From the NCBI RefSeq assembly GCF_014203365.1, contig NZ_JACHIS010000001.1, positions 1,736,001 to 1,800,000 on the forward strand: a stretch of DNA of 64,000 bases. The letters are read 5' to 3'. Both the position numbers and the translations under genes were made by a program. The notes under the pieces were generated by a model. It worked only from the letters and a program-made list of their open reading frames with translations. It did no database searches and was not told the DNA's origin. Shown in pieces: positions 34,769 to 42,511 of the stretch. Source of the stretch: Actinoalloteichus hymeniacidonis. Lineage in GTDB: Bacteria > Actinomycetota > Actinomycetes > Mycobacteriales > Pseudonocardiaceae. Each line of letters starts with the position of its first letter. Positions within the stretch are counted from its first letter, which is position 1.

Positions 34769-35640
34769 GGTGTGGTCCTTTCGCTGGGGTGCGGCGCTGC
34801 CGGGTTGTCGGCGGATGGGGCGGGCTCGGTGAATCCGCCCTGCTGCTCGTAACGGGCGAGCACGGCCTCGACCTCCAGGTCCTCCTCGGGAAGCCAGGGG
34901 TCCATCGAGGGCACGGCCAACACCGTCTCGATCAGTTCCTGCGTGCGGTCGTGGGCGGTCGGGGAGTGCGAACTCAGGACGGTGGCGGGGCCGAGTCGAC
35001 GGATCTCGTCGAGCGATCGATCCCACTTGGCCTGGTCGGCCAGCGCGGTCCATGGGGCGTTCGCCCTGGTGAACAGCGCCATGCCCTGAAGGAATTCGTC
35101 GCGGTCGGCGTCGCGGGAGTCCTCGACCATCTCGGGTAGCACGGTGCCGAAGGAGTCGGCGGTGAACAGTGCCGTGCTGCGATGGTCGTACACGCCGATG
35201 GTCGAGGGTGAGTCGTAGGACGGCGGTCTCAGCAGGCTGAAACCACGGTTGCCCAGCTCGATCGTGCGGCCGGGATTGACGGTGCGGACCCGATGGCGGG
35301 GAACGTCCCATTCCTCGCCGAGCCGGGACACCGATAAGGCGTTGGTGATGACCGTGGCCTGCGGGGCGGCCATCAGTACCTCTTTGAGGTTGCCGCAGTG
35401 ATCCCGGTCGTCGTGGGTGATGAAGATCCAGCGCAGGTCGCGCGGATCGACCAGCGACCACAGGGCGTTCTCGAAGTGGGCGCGGTCCACGGCCAGGCCC
35501 GTGTCGATGAGCACGGGCTCGCTGCCGGTGATCAGGAAGGCGTTCACCGGCAGCAGGCCGAGCCCGCCGAGCGGCAGATGCGAGGGCAGCACGTGGACAT
35601 CCGGGGCGGCACGGTAGGACTCTCGGAAATTCGACAGCAC
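34765..35640 (-). CDS. MBL-fold metallohydrolase
   Basis: A 291-aa metallo-beta-lactamase-fold protein with the metal motif THDDRDHCGN (HxDxDH), DTGLAVDRAH earlier and HS near the C-terminal third (VLSSHSPTAHD). The C-terminal tail (EDLEVEAVLARYEQ) is helical. The GTG at 35640 has AAGGAG nine bases upstream; the longer open frame upstream overlaps the transporter gene and is a shadow. Its 4-bp overlap with the DsbA-like gene shows co-translation. Substrate unknown; the flavodiiron or oxidoreductase-like MBL class is possible. Confidence 0.87.
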   Translation of the reverse strand: MLSNFRESYRAAPDVHVLPSHLPLGGLGLLPVNAFLITGSEPVLIDTGLAVDRAHFENALWSLVDPRDLRWIFITHDDRDHCGNLKEVLMAAPQATVITNALSVSRLGEEWDVPRHRVRTVNPGRTIELGNRGFSLLRPPSYDSPSTIGVYDHRSTALFTADSFGTVLPEMVEDSRDADRDEFLQGMALFTRANAPWTALADQAKWDRSLDEIRRLGPATVLSSHSPTAHDRTQELIETVLAVPSMDPWLPEEDLEVEAVLARYEQQGGFTEPAPSADNPAAPHPSERTTP

Positions 35641-35687
35641 CGAAAACGACTCCTTAGCACCAGAATCACGACGGCCACCGCCGCCGA

Positions 35688-36686
35688 TCAGGTCAATTGG
35701 ACGAGGACCGACCCCGCGATCAGCAGAACGAGCCCGATGCCGCGCCGCAGCGTCGGCGTCCGCCGAGGCATCCGGAACAGGCCGAAGTGGTCGATCAACG
35801 CGGAGAAGAGCTGCTGGCCGGTGACGGTGAGGGCGATGGTGGTCGCCGCACCGATCTCCGGGATGAGCAGGAACGTCGCCGTCACGTAGGCGGCCGCGCA
35901 GGCGCCGCCCAACCAACCCCACCAGGGCATCCTGCTCAGCGGGGCGAACTGCGGCCTCGGGGTGCGGCGTAGTGCGAGCATCACCAGCAGCACGATCGCG
36001 ATGGTGATGCTGGCGACGATGAAGCTGAACAGGGCAACGGTGATCGGGGCTTCCAGGTCGGCGCGAAGCCTGCCGTTGATCGCACCCTGGATCGGCAGTA
36101 CCGCGCCCGCCACGATGCCCAGCGCGATCCAACCGATGCCCGCCACCGGCGACGGAGCCGCCGGGGCCTTGACCGCCGCGCCGAGCGACTTGCCGGACGT
36201 GGTGCTCTCGGCGGCGGCGGCGGTCGGGACGGGTGCCGGCGGCTTCGGTCGACCGATGATCGCCACGATGCCCGCCAGCACCACGAGCGCACCCAGCACG
36301 ATGCCGGGAGTCAACGGCTGTTGCGGGACGCCCAGCAGCCCGAACAGGTCCAAGGCCAGCGAGGCGAACACCTGTCCGGTGACGAACAGGCCCGCGGCGG
36401 CCAGCGCACCGAGTCGAGGGAACAGCAGGATGCCGCTGGTGATGTAGAGCGGGCTGGCCAGACCGCCGAGCAGGTGCCACCAGGTGACATCCGGGATCAG
36501 GGCCAGCGCGCCGATGGTGCCGACCGCGATCGCGAGGATCGCCAGCAACACGGTCGCCACGATCAGCTGAACGGTCGATGCGCCGTACGGGGTCTTGATC
36601 GCCGCGTTGAGTTGGAGGTTGACGGAGGCCTGCACCGCGAGGAGGCAGCCCGCGAGTAGCGCGGTCGCGAGTAGTGCGAGGTACAT
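35688..36686 (-). CDS. YdcZ/DUF606-type DMT transporter
   Basis: A 332-aa membrane protein with ten hydrophobic segments in two homologous halves, each starting with a pattern such as LLAGCLLAVQASVNLQLNA and IVAGAVLPIQGAINGRLRA, the internal duplication of the DUF606 family. Such proteins are presumed exporters. ATG at 36686. It is divergent from a TetR regulator with a shared operator, and sits next to the nitroimidazole-type operon, so it may be its exporter; that is inference. Confidence 0.88.
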   Translation of the reverse strand: MYLALLATALLAGCLLAVQASVNLQLNAAIKTPYGASTVQLIVATVLLAILAIAVGTIGALALIPDVTWWHLLGGLASPLYITSGILLFPRLGALAAAGLFVTGQVFASLALDLFGLLGVPQQPLTPGIVLGALVVLAGIVAIIGRPKPPAPVPTAAAAESTTSGKSLGAAVKAPAAPSPVAGIGWIALGIVAGAVLPIQGAINGRLRADLEAPITVALFSFIVASITIAIVLLVMLALRRTPRPQFAPLSRMPWWGWLGGACAAAYVTATFLLIPEIGAATTIALTVTGQQLFSALIDHFGLFRMPRRTPTLRRGIGLVLLIAGSVLVQLT

Positions 36687-36729
36687 GTTCCACCCTGCCG
36701 AGATTCCCGGGATCGAAGTGAACCGTCCG

Positions 36730-36798
36730 TCCACTTAAAGTGGAGCACGTGTCCACTTCGGAGTGAACTGTAGGTGTAAATAAGACGGGTGTCCACTT
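36730..36798. promoter_or_regulatory. TetR operator with repeated TCCACTT half-sites
   Basis: The palindrome TCCACTT-A-AAGTGGA lies at 36730-36744, and further TCCACTT copies at 36752-36758 and 36792-36798, all between the divergent transporter and TetR genes. This is the probable binding site of the TetR protein. Confidence 0.7.
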
Positions 36799-36822
36799 AG
36801 TTGTCCGCGTACTGTGTCCGGC

Positions 36823-37491
36823 ATGGTCACGGACGACCACGCTGGTAGCTCCAACGGTCTGCGACCGCACACGGCGGCGCCGCCCGAGGACCACCGCGTG
36901 AACCTGCTGGCGGAAGACCCCTCGGACAGGCGTCAGGAACGCGCCGACGCGGCCCGCAACCGCGCTCGGGTACTCGAAGCCGCCGAACGACTGTTCTCCG
37001 AGCGCGACCCCAGAACGGTCACCATGCGCGACATCGCCCGCGCCGCCAAAGTCGGCCGCGCGACGCTGTACCGCCGCTACCCCGACCCCGCCGCCGTGGC
37101 CGTCGCACTGCTGGACGAACACGAACGCATCCTGCAAGACCGGCTGATCTCCGGACCGCCGCCGCTGGGCCCCGGCTGCGCGCCCACCGACCGGCTGATC
37201 GCCTTCATCGAGGCGATGCTCGACCTCGTCGACCGACACCTGCACCTGGCCCTGCGCGCCGAGACCGGCGCCTCCCGGCTGAACACCGGCGCCTACCGCT
37301 TCTTCCGCTCCCACGTCCGGTCGCTGGTGCGGGAGGCCGACGTCGGCAGCCCCGAGGCGATGGCCGACATCCTGTTGGCGCCGCTGGCCCCCGACGTCTA
37401 CGAGTTCCAACGCGGTCGCATCGGCCTGACCAAGGCCGAGATCCTCGACTCGCTGACCCTCGTCGCCCGCCGGACCATGACCGTCCCCTGA
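36823..37491 (+). CDS. TetR-family regulator of the transporter gene
   Basis: A 222-aa TetR regulator. After an unusually long N-terminal arm (about 45 residues) comes the HTH (VLEAAERLFSER, VTMRDIARAAKVGRATLYRRYP). The C-terminal domain is helical. The ATG at 36823 or the GTG 9 bp upstream may be the start; no good ribosome site is seen, so it may be leaderless. Divergent from the DMT transporter with the TCCACTT operator between them. Confidence 0.88.
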   Translation: MVTDDHAGSSNGLRPHTAAPPEDHRVNLLAEDPSDRRQERADAARNRARVLEAAERLFSERDPRTVTMRDIARAAKVGRATLYRRYPDPAAVAVALLDEHERILQDRLISGPPPLGPGCAPTDRLIAFIEAMLDLVDRHLHLALRAETGASRLNTGAYRFFRSHVRSLVREADVGSPEAMADILLAPLAPDVYEFQRGRIGLTKAEILDSLTLVARRTMTVP

Positions 37492-37504
37492 CCGCAGGCC
37501 GGAC

Positions 37505-37539
37505 TCGGCCGACGGGAGCACTCCCGCCCCGTCGGCCGA
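37505..37539. terminator. Bidirectional terminator
   Basis: Perfect 12-bp inverted repeat TCGGCCGACGGG with complement, 11-nt loop, between the convergent TetR and Rieske genes. Confidence 0.8.
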
Positions 37540-37556
37540 ACCCCAGAACACGCTGG

Positions 37557-37817
37557 TCACCTCGGCGACTCGTGCTCGGCCACCGACACCCGCAGCGGGC
37601 CGCAGGGCGGACCGCTCAACTGCTGACCGGTCAGCAGATCGAAGGTCGAATAGTGCAGCGGACAGGTGATGCTCATCCGCTTCGGATCGACCCGGCCGAA
37701 GCGCATCCGACCCTTGCGATGCGGGCACTCGCTCGCCGCGATCACCCGCCTCTCGGGTGTCTCGACCAGGATCTCGTCGGGACCGATCTGCCGAACCACC
37801 ACGGACCCGCGTCTCAT
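37557..37817 (-). CDS. Rieske [2Fe-2S] ferredoxin
   Basis: An 86-aa Rieske protein. The cluster ligands are Cys31 and His33 (CPHRKG) and Cys52 and His55 (CPLHYSTFD). It is short and soluble, so it is an electron carrier rather than an oxygenase. ATG at 37817 overlaps the stop of the diiron protein gene upstream by 4 bp, and it probably gives electrons to that enzyme for N-oxygenation. It is the last gene of the nitroimidazole-type operon. Confidence 0.92.
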   Translation of the reverse strand: MRRGSVVVRQIGPDEILVETPERRVIAASECPHRKGRMRFGRVDPKRMSITCPLHYSTFDLLTGQQLSGPPCGPLRVSVAEHESPR

Positions 37818-38650
37818 GCGGGAACCCGTTGCCTGGCCCGGCCGAACGACGCCTCGGTCGCCTCGGCGACGATCCGACTCGTCAGCTGCACGCCCGCCCA
37901 CACCTTCGCCAATTCCACGGGCCGCTCCCGCTGCAACGCATAGATCGCGGATCGCATCTGCGTGCTGTGGAAACTGTCGATGTGCAGGTGCTCGGTGTAG
38001 TAGGTGCTGTCGATGCCCAACCGTGCGCCCGCGTCGGCGTAGCACCGGAAGGCGTACAACACGCTGGACTCGAAGTAGGCGTACGCGCCGAGGAAGTACT
38101 CGGGTTCCGGGGCGCGGTGGGCGAACCAGTGGAAGACGTTGACGTAGGCCAGACATTCCGCAGGGGCCTCGGCCACGTAGTGAGCCAACTCCGTCGGCAT
38201 CCCCAGGCCCGCGACCAGCCGCCGATACAGCTCGGCGTGTTCCTGGTCGTTGTTGCCGCAGCCGAACTCGTCGATCAGCACCCGCATCACCGTGTTGCGA
38301 GCCTGGCCGGGCAGTCGGGGGATGATCCCCAGATGGGACTGGGACTCCACCAGACCGTCCACGGCGAAGTCCGCGACGACCATCTTGAACTGCTCCAGGC
38401 TGGCCTCCTGGGCGAGGAAGCGCTCGTGCTCGCTGGGCCCCTCGCGCTCCTCGAACTCCAGGAGATCGCGCAGCGCCGTCATCAACTCCGGCAGGGATTC
38501 GAACGGCGGTGCCTGTGCCACCTCGCGCGCGGCCGCCGGGACCACCCAGCCGCGTTCGAGATCGAGCAGTTCGGCATAGCCCTCGGCGTCGAGCACCCGG
38601 TGATTGAGCGCGTAGAGCCGCCGCTGCGGGTCGTCCACCGGCGGTCTCAT
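37814..38650 (-). CDS. Haem-oxygenase-like diiron N-oxygenase (RohS-like)
   Basis: A 278-aa all-helical protein of the iron-containing redox enzyme family (HDO). Likely iron ligands are Glu128 and His138 (VLIDEFG, DQEHAELY), Glu194 (AYFESS) and the His/Asp cluster 221-228 (YYTEHLHIDSFH). In the azomycin pathway of Streptomyces cattleya an enzyme of this kind oxidises 2-aminoimidazole to 2-nitroimidazole. ATG 38650 overlaps the aldolase stop by 4 bp; the longer open frame is a shadow. Function is inferred from fold plus gene context. Confidence 0.85.
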   Translation of the reverse strand: MRPPVDDPQRRLYALNHRVLDAEGYAELLDLERGWVVPAAAREVAQAPPFESLPELMTALRDLLEFEEREGPSEHERFLAQEASLEQFKMVVADFAVDGLVESQSHLGIIPRLPGQARNTVMRVLIDEFGCGNNDQEHAELYRRLVAGLGMPTELAHYVAEAPAECLAYVNVFHWFAHRAPEPEYFLGAYAYFESSVLYAFRCYADAGARLGIDSTYYTEHLHIDSFHSTQMRSAIYALQRERPVELAKVWAGVQLTSRIVAEATEASFGRARQRVPA

Positions 38651-39453
38651 GCCGGTCTCCGGATGTCGGCGACGGCCAGGTCGGTGCCGATGACGCCCCG
38701 GGCGTGCAGCTCCTTCTTGACCGTGCGATACCACTGCTCGTCGAAGATCCCGTAGCGCGCGCAGGCCGCGTCGACCTCGTCCTGATGCGCGCGGGTGGGC
38801 TCCCGCAACATCGTGTTGCACAGCTGCGGGTGCAGATTGGCCAGCGGGCCGATGAAGCCGGCCACGCCCTGCTCACCGGCCACGTCGATCAGCAGGTTCT
38901 CCCACCCCTCGAAGACCGGGACCGAGTGCGGGGCGGCCACGATGTCGCGGGTCAGCTCCGCAGAACCGCTGGACTCCTTGACCCCGACGACCCCGGGTAG
39001 CGCGAAGATCCGCAGCAGGGTCGCCAGCTCGATGGAATTGCCCGACACGGCCGCCTCGTTGTAGACGAACAGCCCGATGTCGACCGATTCCCGCAGCGTC
39101 CGGTAGTGCTGGTAGATCTCGGCTTGGCCGATCTCCGAACCGAACGGCGTGGTGACCACGACCGCGTCGACGCCGAGCTCCTTGGCCAAGCGGGCCCGTT
39201 CGACGACCTGCGCGGTGGTCGGCAGTTGGATGCCCGCGAACACCGGCAGCCCACGAGCATGGCTGACGGTCGCGGTCACCATCTCCCGCCACTGGCCGGG
39301 ATCCAGCTGCCAGCCCTCGCCGGAGCTCAGCGTGGGCATCAGCCCGCTGACGTCGGAGTGCAACGACTCGATGAGGCGGTCCACGCTGGCCGCATCCACC
39401 CGACCCTGTTCGTCGAGCGGCGTGATCAGTGGAACGATCGTTCCCGCGTACAT
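38647..39453 (-). CDS. DapA-family aldolase (RohR-like)
   Basis: A 268-aa dihydrodipicolinate synthase/N-acetylneuraminate lyase-fold enzyme. Schiff-base Lys159 is in GVVGVKESSG and the catalytic Tyr131 in LFVYNEA; TLSSGEGW takes the place of the GTTGE motif. In the azomycin pathway such a protein splits 4-hydroxy-2-ketoarginine into pyruvate and guanidinoacetaldehyde. ATG at 39453; it overlaps the previous gene by 28 bp and the next by 4 bp, so coupling is tight. Lysine biosynthesis is unlikely in this setting. Confidence 0.88.
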   Translation of the reverse strand: MYAGTIVPLITPLDEQGRVDAASVDRLIESLHSDVSGLMPTLSSGEGWQLDPGQWREMVTATVSHARGLPVFAGIQLPTTAQVVERARLAKELGVDAVVVTTPFGSEIGQAEIYQHYRTLRESVDIGLFVYNEAAVSGNSIELATLLRIFALPGVVGVKESSGSAELTRDIVAAPHSVPVFEGWENLLIDVAGEQGVAGFIGPLANLHPQLCNTMLREPTRAHQDEVDAACARYGIFDEQWYRTVKKELHARGVIGTDLAVADIRRPA

Positions 39454-39944
39454 GTCAGAAGGTCCTCTCCCTGCACACGCAGTGCCAGTGATCGCTGATA
39501 CAGCTCTTCGAGGGGCTTCGGGAATGCCAGTTCCTCGCCGACCGAGGGCGCCCGGGTCGGTGCGTCGGCGAGATCGAGCAGCCGAGGACTGATCGTCACC
39601 AGCTCGCCGCCGTCGGCCAGCACCATGCCCACGGTCAGCCGCTCGATCAGGTCGAGCCCGGTGAGGTTCGCCGCCTGCGCCGCCTCGACGTCCCGGAGTC
39701 CATACGGCCTGCGCTGGATGTCCATATCGGTGTGCAGGACGTCCATGAACGGGTAGTAGTCGTCCTGCTCCGCGCGGCCGTATCGCCACACCAACGCATC
39801 GCAGCGCCCGACCTGCTCGAAGCTCATCACCACGGTCGAATCGGCGAGTCGCTCGACGAAGAAGTTCTTGCACGCCCGGCGAATCGATTCGTCGAAGGCG
39901 TGCATTCCGAGGAACAGGGTGGCGTCGATATGTTCAGCGCGCAT
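39426..39944 (-). CDS. Small protein of the nitroimidazole operon (possible cyclodehydratase)
   Basis: A 172-aa protein without a domain I recognise with certainty; the start (IDATLFLGMHAFDESIRRAC) and the stretch VVMSFEQVGRCDALVWRYG have a PIN-like look, and it may belong to DUF6190. In the azomycin gene set one enzyme (RohQ) closes guanidinoacetaldehyde to 2-aminoimidazole; by elimination this gene is the candidate. ATG 39944 lies 11 bp inside the upstream gene and its end lies 28 bp inside the aldolase gene. Confidence 0.7.
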   Translation of the reverse strand: MRAEHIDATLFLGMHAFDESIRRACKNFFVERLADSTVVMSFEQVGRCDALVWRYGRAEQDDYYPFMDVLHTDMDIQRRPYGLRDVEAAQAANLTGLDLIERLTVGMVLADGGELVTISPRLLDLADAPTRAPSVGEELAFPKPLEELYQRSLALRVQGEDLLTCTRERSFH

Positions 39945-41142
39945 AGTCGCTCAACGCCTTCGTCATCGCCGCCATCGCAGCGGCGAACTCCGCGGGCCTG
40001 CGGGCCAACGCGATGCGAATGTATCGCTCGCCCTTCTGCGGATCGTCCCAATAGAAGAACGTGCCCGCGAGCACGTAGATCTCGTGCTCGAAGAGACGAG
40101 CCTGCAATTCGGTGGAGGTCAGCCCGGGTCGATTGATGCGGAACCAGGCCACGCTGGTGTCGACGACCGGTTCGACATAGTCCAGGACGGTGCCCGACAG
40201 GGCGGCCCTGGCGGCGGCACGGTTCTCGCTGATGACATCGCGGACCGAGGCGAAACCATCGTCGATGGAATCCCGGACATAGCTGGTCAGGAAGTTGAGC
40301 ACGAATGGCGAGACGTTCAGAAGCACGGCGGTGTGAATGTTGTAGATCGCCTCGCGGATGTCCTCGCTAGCGGTGATCATCGCGCATTTCGCGTCCTGCA
40401 CCGGCCAGGTCTTCCCGGTGTCCTCGATAGCCAGGTAGCTGACCCCCGACTCCTCCAGCATCCGATAGATGTCGACCCGGTCGAGATTCTCCGAGCAGAG
40501 CACGAAGGACGCGAAGCAGAAGTCCATGATCAGCAGTTTGTCGTTGTCCTTGCACCACCGGATCAGCTCGGCGAAGCCGCTCGTGCCGTCCTTGAGGAGG
40601 GTGAATCCGGTGGGGTTGTTCGGGTCGACCAGATAGACCGCATCGGTCTCGACGGCCGACATCCGCTCGTAGAGGTGGGCGACGTCGTGCAGCGACTCCT
40701 CCGGGAAGGAGCTGAGCTCCACGCCCATGTGTCGCAGCAGGTCGATCAGGTTGTCGAAGCACGGAGTCACCAGGGACACCGACATGTTCCGCTGCTGCAG
40801 GTACATCGCGGCGACCATGGTCGAGACGCTGGCGGAGTACGACAGCAGCGTCTTGGACATGGCTGCGGCGGTCGGTTGACCGTGCAATTCGAAGAATGCC
40901 TTCAGGAATCTCTTCTCGTGAAACTCCTGTAAGGTGTCCTCCGATTCCCGCCACAATTCGGGGAGCTGTCGGACGATCTGCTCCTGGGTCGGCGACTGGC
41001 GCTGGTGGGTATGCGCATCGGCGAGATTGTGCTTGGTTCGCAGGGCCTCGATCTCGTGTTGGGTGAGGTCCACGAAACGGCTGACATCGGTGCCCTGTTC
41101 CTCGGTGGCGTCCATGAACGCCGTCGTCTCATCGCGAATCAC
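39934..41142 (-). CDS. PLP-dependent arginine oxidase/hydroxylase, MppP/RohP-like
   Basis: A 402-aa fold-type I PLP enzyme of the unusual MppP/RohP group, which uses oxygen to turn L-arginine into 4-hydroxy-2-ketoarginine. Signatures shared with MppP as I recall it: LADAHTHQRQSPTQEQIV near the N-terminus, SYSASVS, PCFDNLIDLLR, PNNPTG and the PLP lysine Lys244 in IEDTGKTWP. GTG at 41142 has GGAGAG seven bases upstream, better than TTG 41157 or ATG 41115. It is the first gene of the five-gene operon. Confidence 0.88.
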   Translation of the reverse strand: MIRDETTAFMDATEEQGTDVSRFVDLTQHEIEALRTKHNLADAHTHQRQSPTQEQIVRQLPELWRESEDTLQEFHEKRFLKAFFELHGQPTAAAMSKTLLSYSASVSTMVAAMYLQQRNMSVSLVTPCFDNLIDLLRHMGVELSSFPEESLHDVAHLYERMSAVETDAVYLVDPNNPTGFTLLKDGTSGFAELIRWCKDNDKLLIMDFCFASFVLCSENLDRVDIYRMLEESGVSYLAIEDTGKTWPVQDAKCAMITASEDIREAIYNIHTAVLLNVSPFVLNFLTSYVRDSIDDGFASVRDVISENRAAARAALSGTVLDYVEPVVDTSVAWFRINRPGLTSTELQARLFEHEIYVLAGTFFYWDDPQKGERYIRIALARRPAEFAAAMAAMTKALSDYAR

Positions 41143-41829
41143 GGGTTGGCTCTCCAATTCGACAACATCAGGTGTGCTCGCATGGCGACGGATCGCAGAC
41201 TCGCACCAGGGTGCGACCCGGGCAAACTGGACAGGCGGTTGCCGCTATCAATGGCAACGCGCCGCTTGAAATCGACTGCACCCCCGAGAGGGTTCACGGA
41301 CTAGACACCCCAGTGGTTCCGTGTTCCCGATGCAGTGTGAAATGCCGTCTCAATTGCCGAATCCCTGGTCTGGATTGCGGCGCACGAGTCGACGCTGGTG
41401 GCCGTCACCCCCTGGCTTTAACTTCGGACACCGTGTAACCGATCATATAGACGGCTAGCTTCGGCTGTCCACCCGTCAATCTAATGGGTGCTAATTCATC
41501 AATTCTGTTTAGGCTGTTCGGGCTAGCGGTTTATCGCTTTTCGGTTACCTGATGGCCGCCTTTTAGATGCGGAGATTTCACGGTTTGATCGGAGAAACGA
41601 ATGTAAGAAAAAAATGATTGATTGGCGGTTCAACGGTCGGCGAGTTTCATGACGGGTCAATCGTGCAGGCGGCGTTCTCGGGGGCGAGCGACCCGCAGCC
41701 GATCGGGCAATCGGCGGTATCGCCTGCCCCGAGGCCCTCGTACCGTCCTCTCCGGACGGTGCATACGTCGGTATGGATGCCGCCGAATGCCCGATCCTCG
41801 TTCCACCAGACAGCGAGGAGCTGACCGCC
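41143..41829. other. Long intergenic region upstream of two divergent genes
   Basis: About 690 bp without a supportable gene. The part from about 41430 to 41640 is unusually AT-rich for this genome, with runs such as AAAAAAATGATTGATTGG, and probably holds promoters for the nitroimidazole-type operon (minus strand) and the secreted protein (plus strand). No known riboswitch or clear operator was recognised. Confidence 0.5.
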
Positions 41830-42300
41830 ATGCGCCGTACCACTCGACTCGGCACGACTCTGCTTGCCGCCCTCGCCGCGACGCTGGTCGCGGTCGGCCT
41901 CGCCCCCTCGGCCGCCGCCCACAGCAGGGCCGAGGCCATCGAAGTGGGCTGTGGCACGGGATTCGTCGTCGTCAACGACGGGGTCCGCCAGGTGACCACA
42001 CCCTCCGGTGCGACCTGGGGCGAGGTCTACCTGACCTACAACAACGCCACCGGACAGAACTGCGTCGTCACCAACAAGACCTCCCACCACGGCACGGCCA
42101 CCCGCACGGTGGCCAATCTCTACGTGCAGCAGTCCGGCGGCACCGTGCGGACGTACTCGGATTCCGGGAGCTACAGCCACTACGCCAACGTCACCGCGTC
42201 GGGGGCCGCTGCCTGCGTGCTCTACGACGGTCACATCTGGGACGCCTCGGGCCGGGTGTTGGCCTCCGGCGGCCGCGAGACCTGGGGAAACTGCGGCTGA
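41830..42300 (+). CDS. Secreted spore-associated-protein-like protein, 156 aa
   Basis: Signal peptide of about 34 residues (MRRTTRLGTTLLAALAATLV, ending in AAAHS) followed by a small beta-rich domain with VEVGCGTG-like Cys (IEVGCGTGF), YLTYNNATGQNCVVTNKT and a C-terminal ETWGNCG. The layout matches the small Streptomyces spore-associated secreted proteins, with Cys that could form disulphides. ATG 41830 has GAGGAG nine bases upstream. Function unknown. Confidence 0.78.
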   Translation: MRRTTRLGTTLLAALAATLVAVGLAPSAAAHSRAEAIEVGCGTGFVVVNDGVRQVTTPSGATWGEVYLTYNNATGQNCVVTNKTSHHGTATRTVANLYVQQSGGTVRTYSDSGSYSHYANVTASGAAACVLYDGHIWDASGRVLASGGRETWGNCG

Positions 42301-42511
42301 TCCCGAGCGTGGCGGAATGATCGATCCGACCGCAGACGAGATCGGTCAGGGCTGCGGTTGATCCGAATGGCCTAGTTGTGCGGAAATCACGGGGGTGCTG
42401 GCTACCCCATGAACCCGGGTGCGCACTCCATCGTGGGTGTGATCGCGTTCGCGGATGCTTGGGGAGCCAGACAACGCGAACCCCGCAACGCCAACAAGGA
42501 GATTCTCGATC

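Noticed and set aside
35641-37728. N-terminal extension of the MBL protein to a 987-residue frame
   Set aside because: It runs antisense or out of frame through the transporter and TetR genes, whose families are clear; a good GTG with AAGGAG exists at 35640.
38647-39453. The DapA-family gene as a lysine biosynthesis enzyme
   Set aside because: The position between arginine-pathway genes with overlaps on both sides and the altered GTTGE motif make a specialised aldolase more likely.
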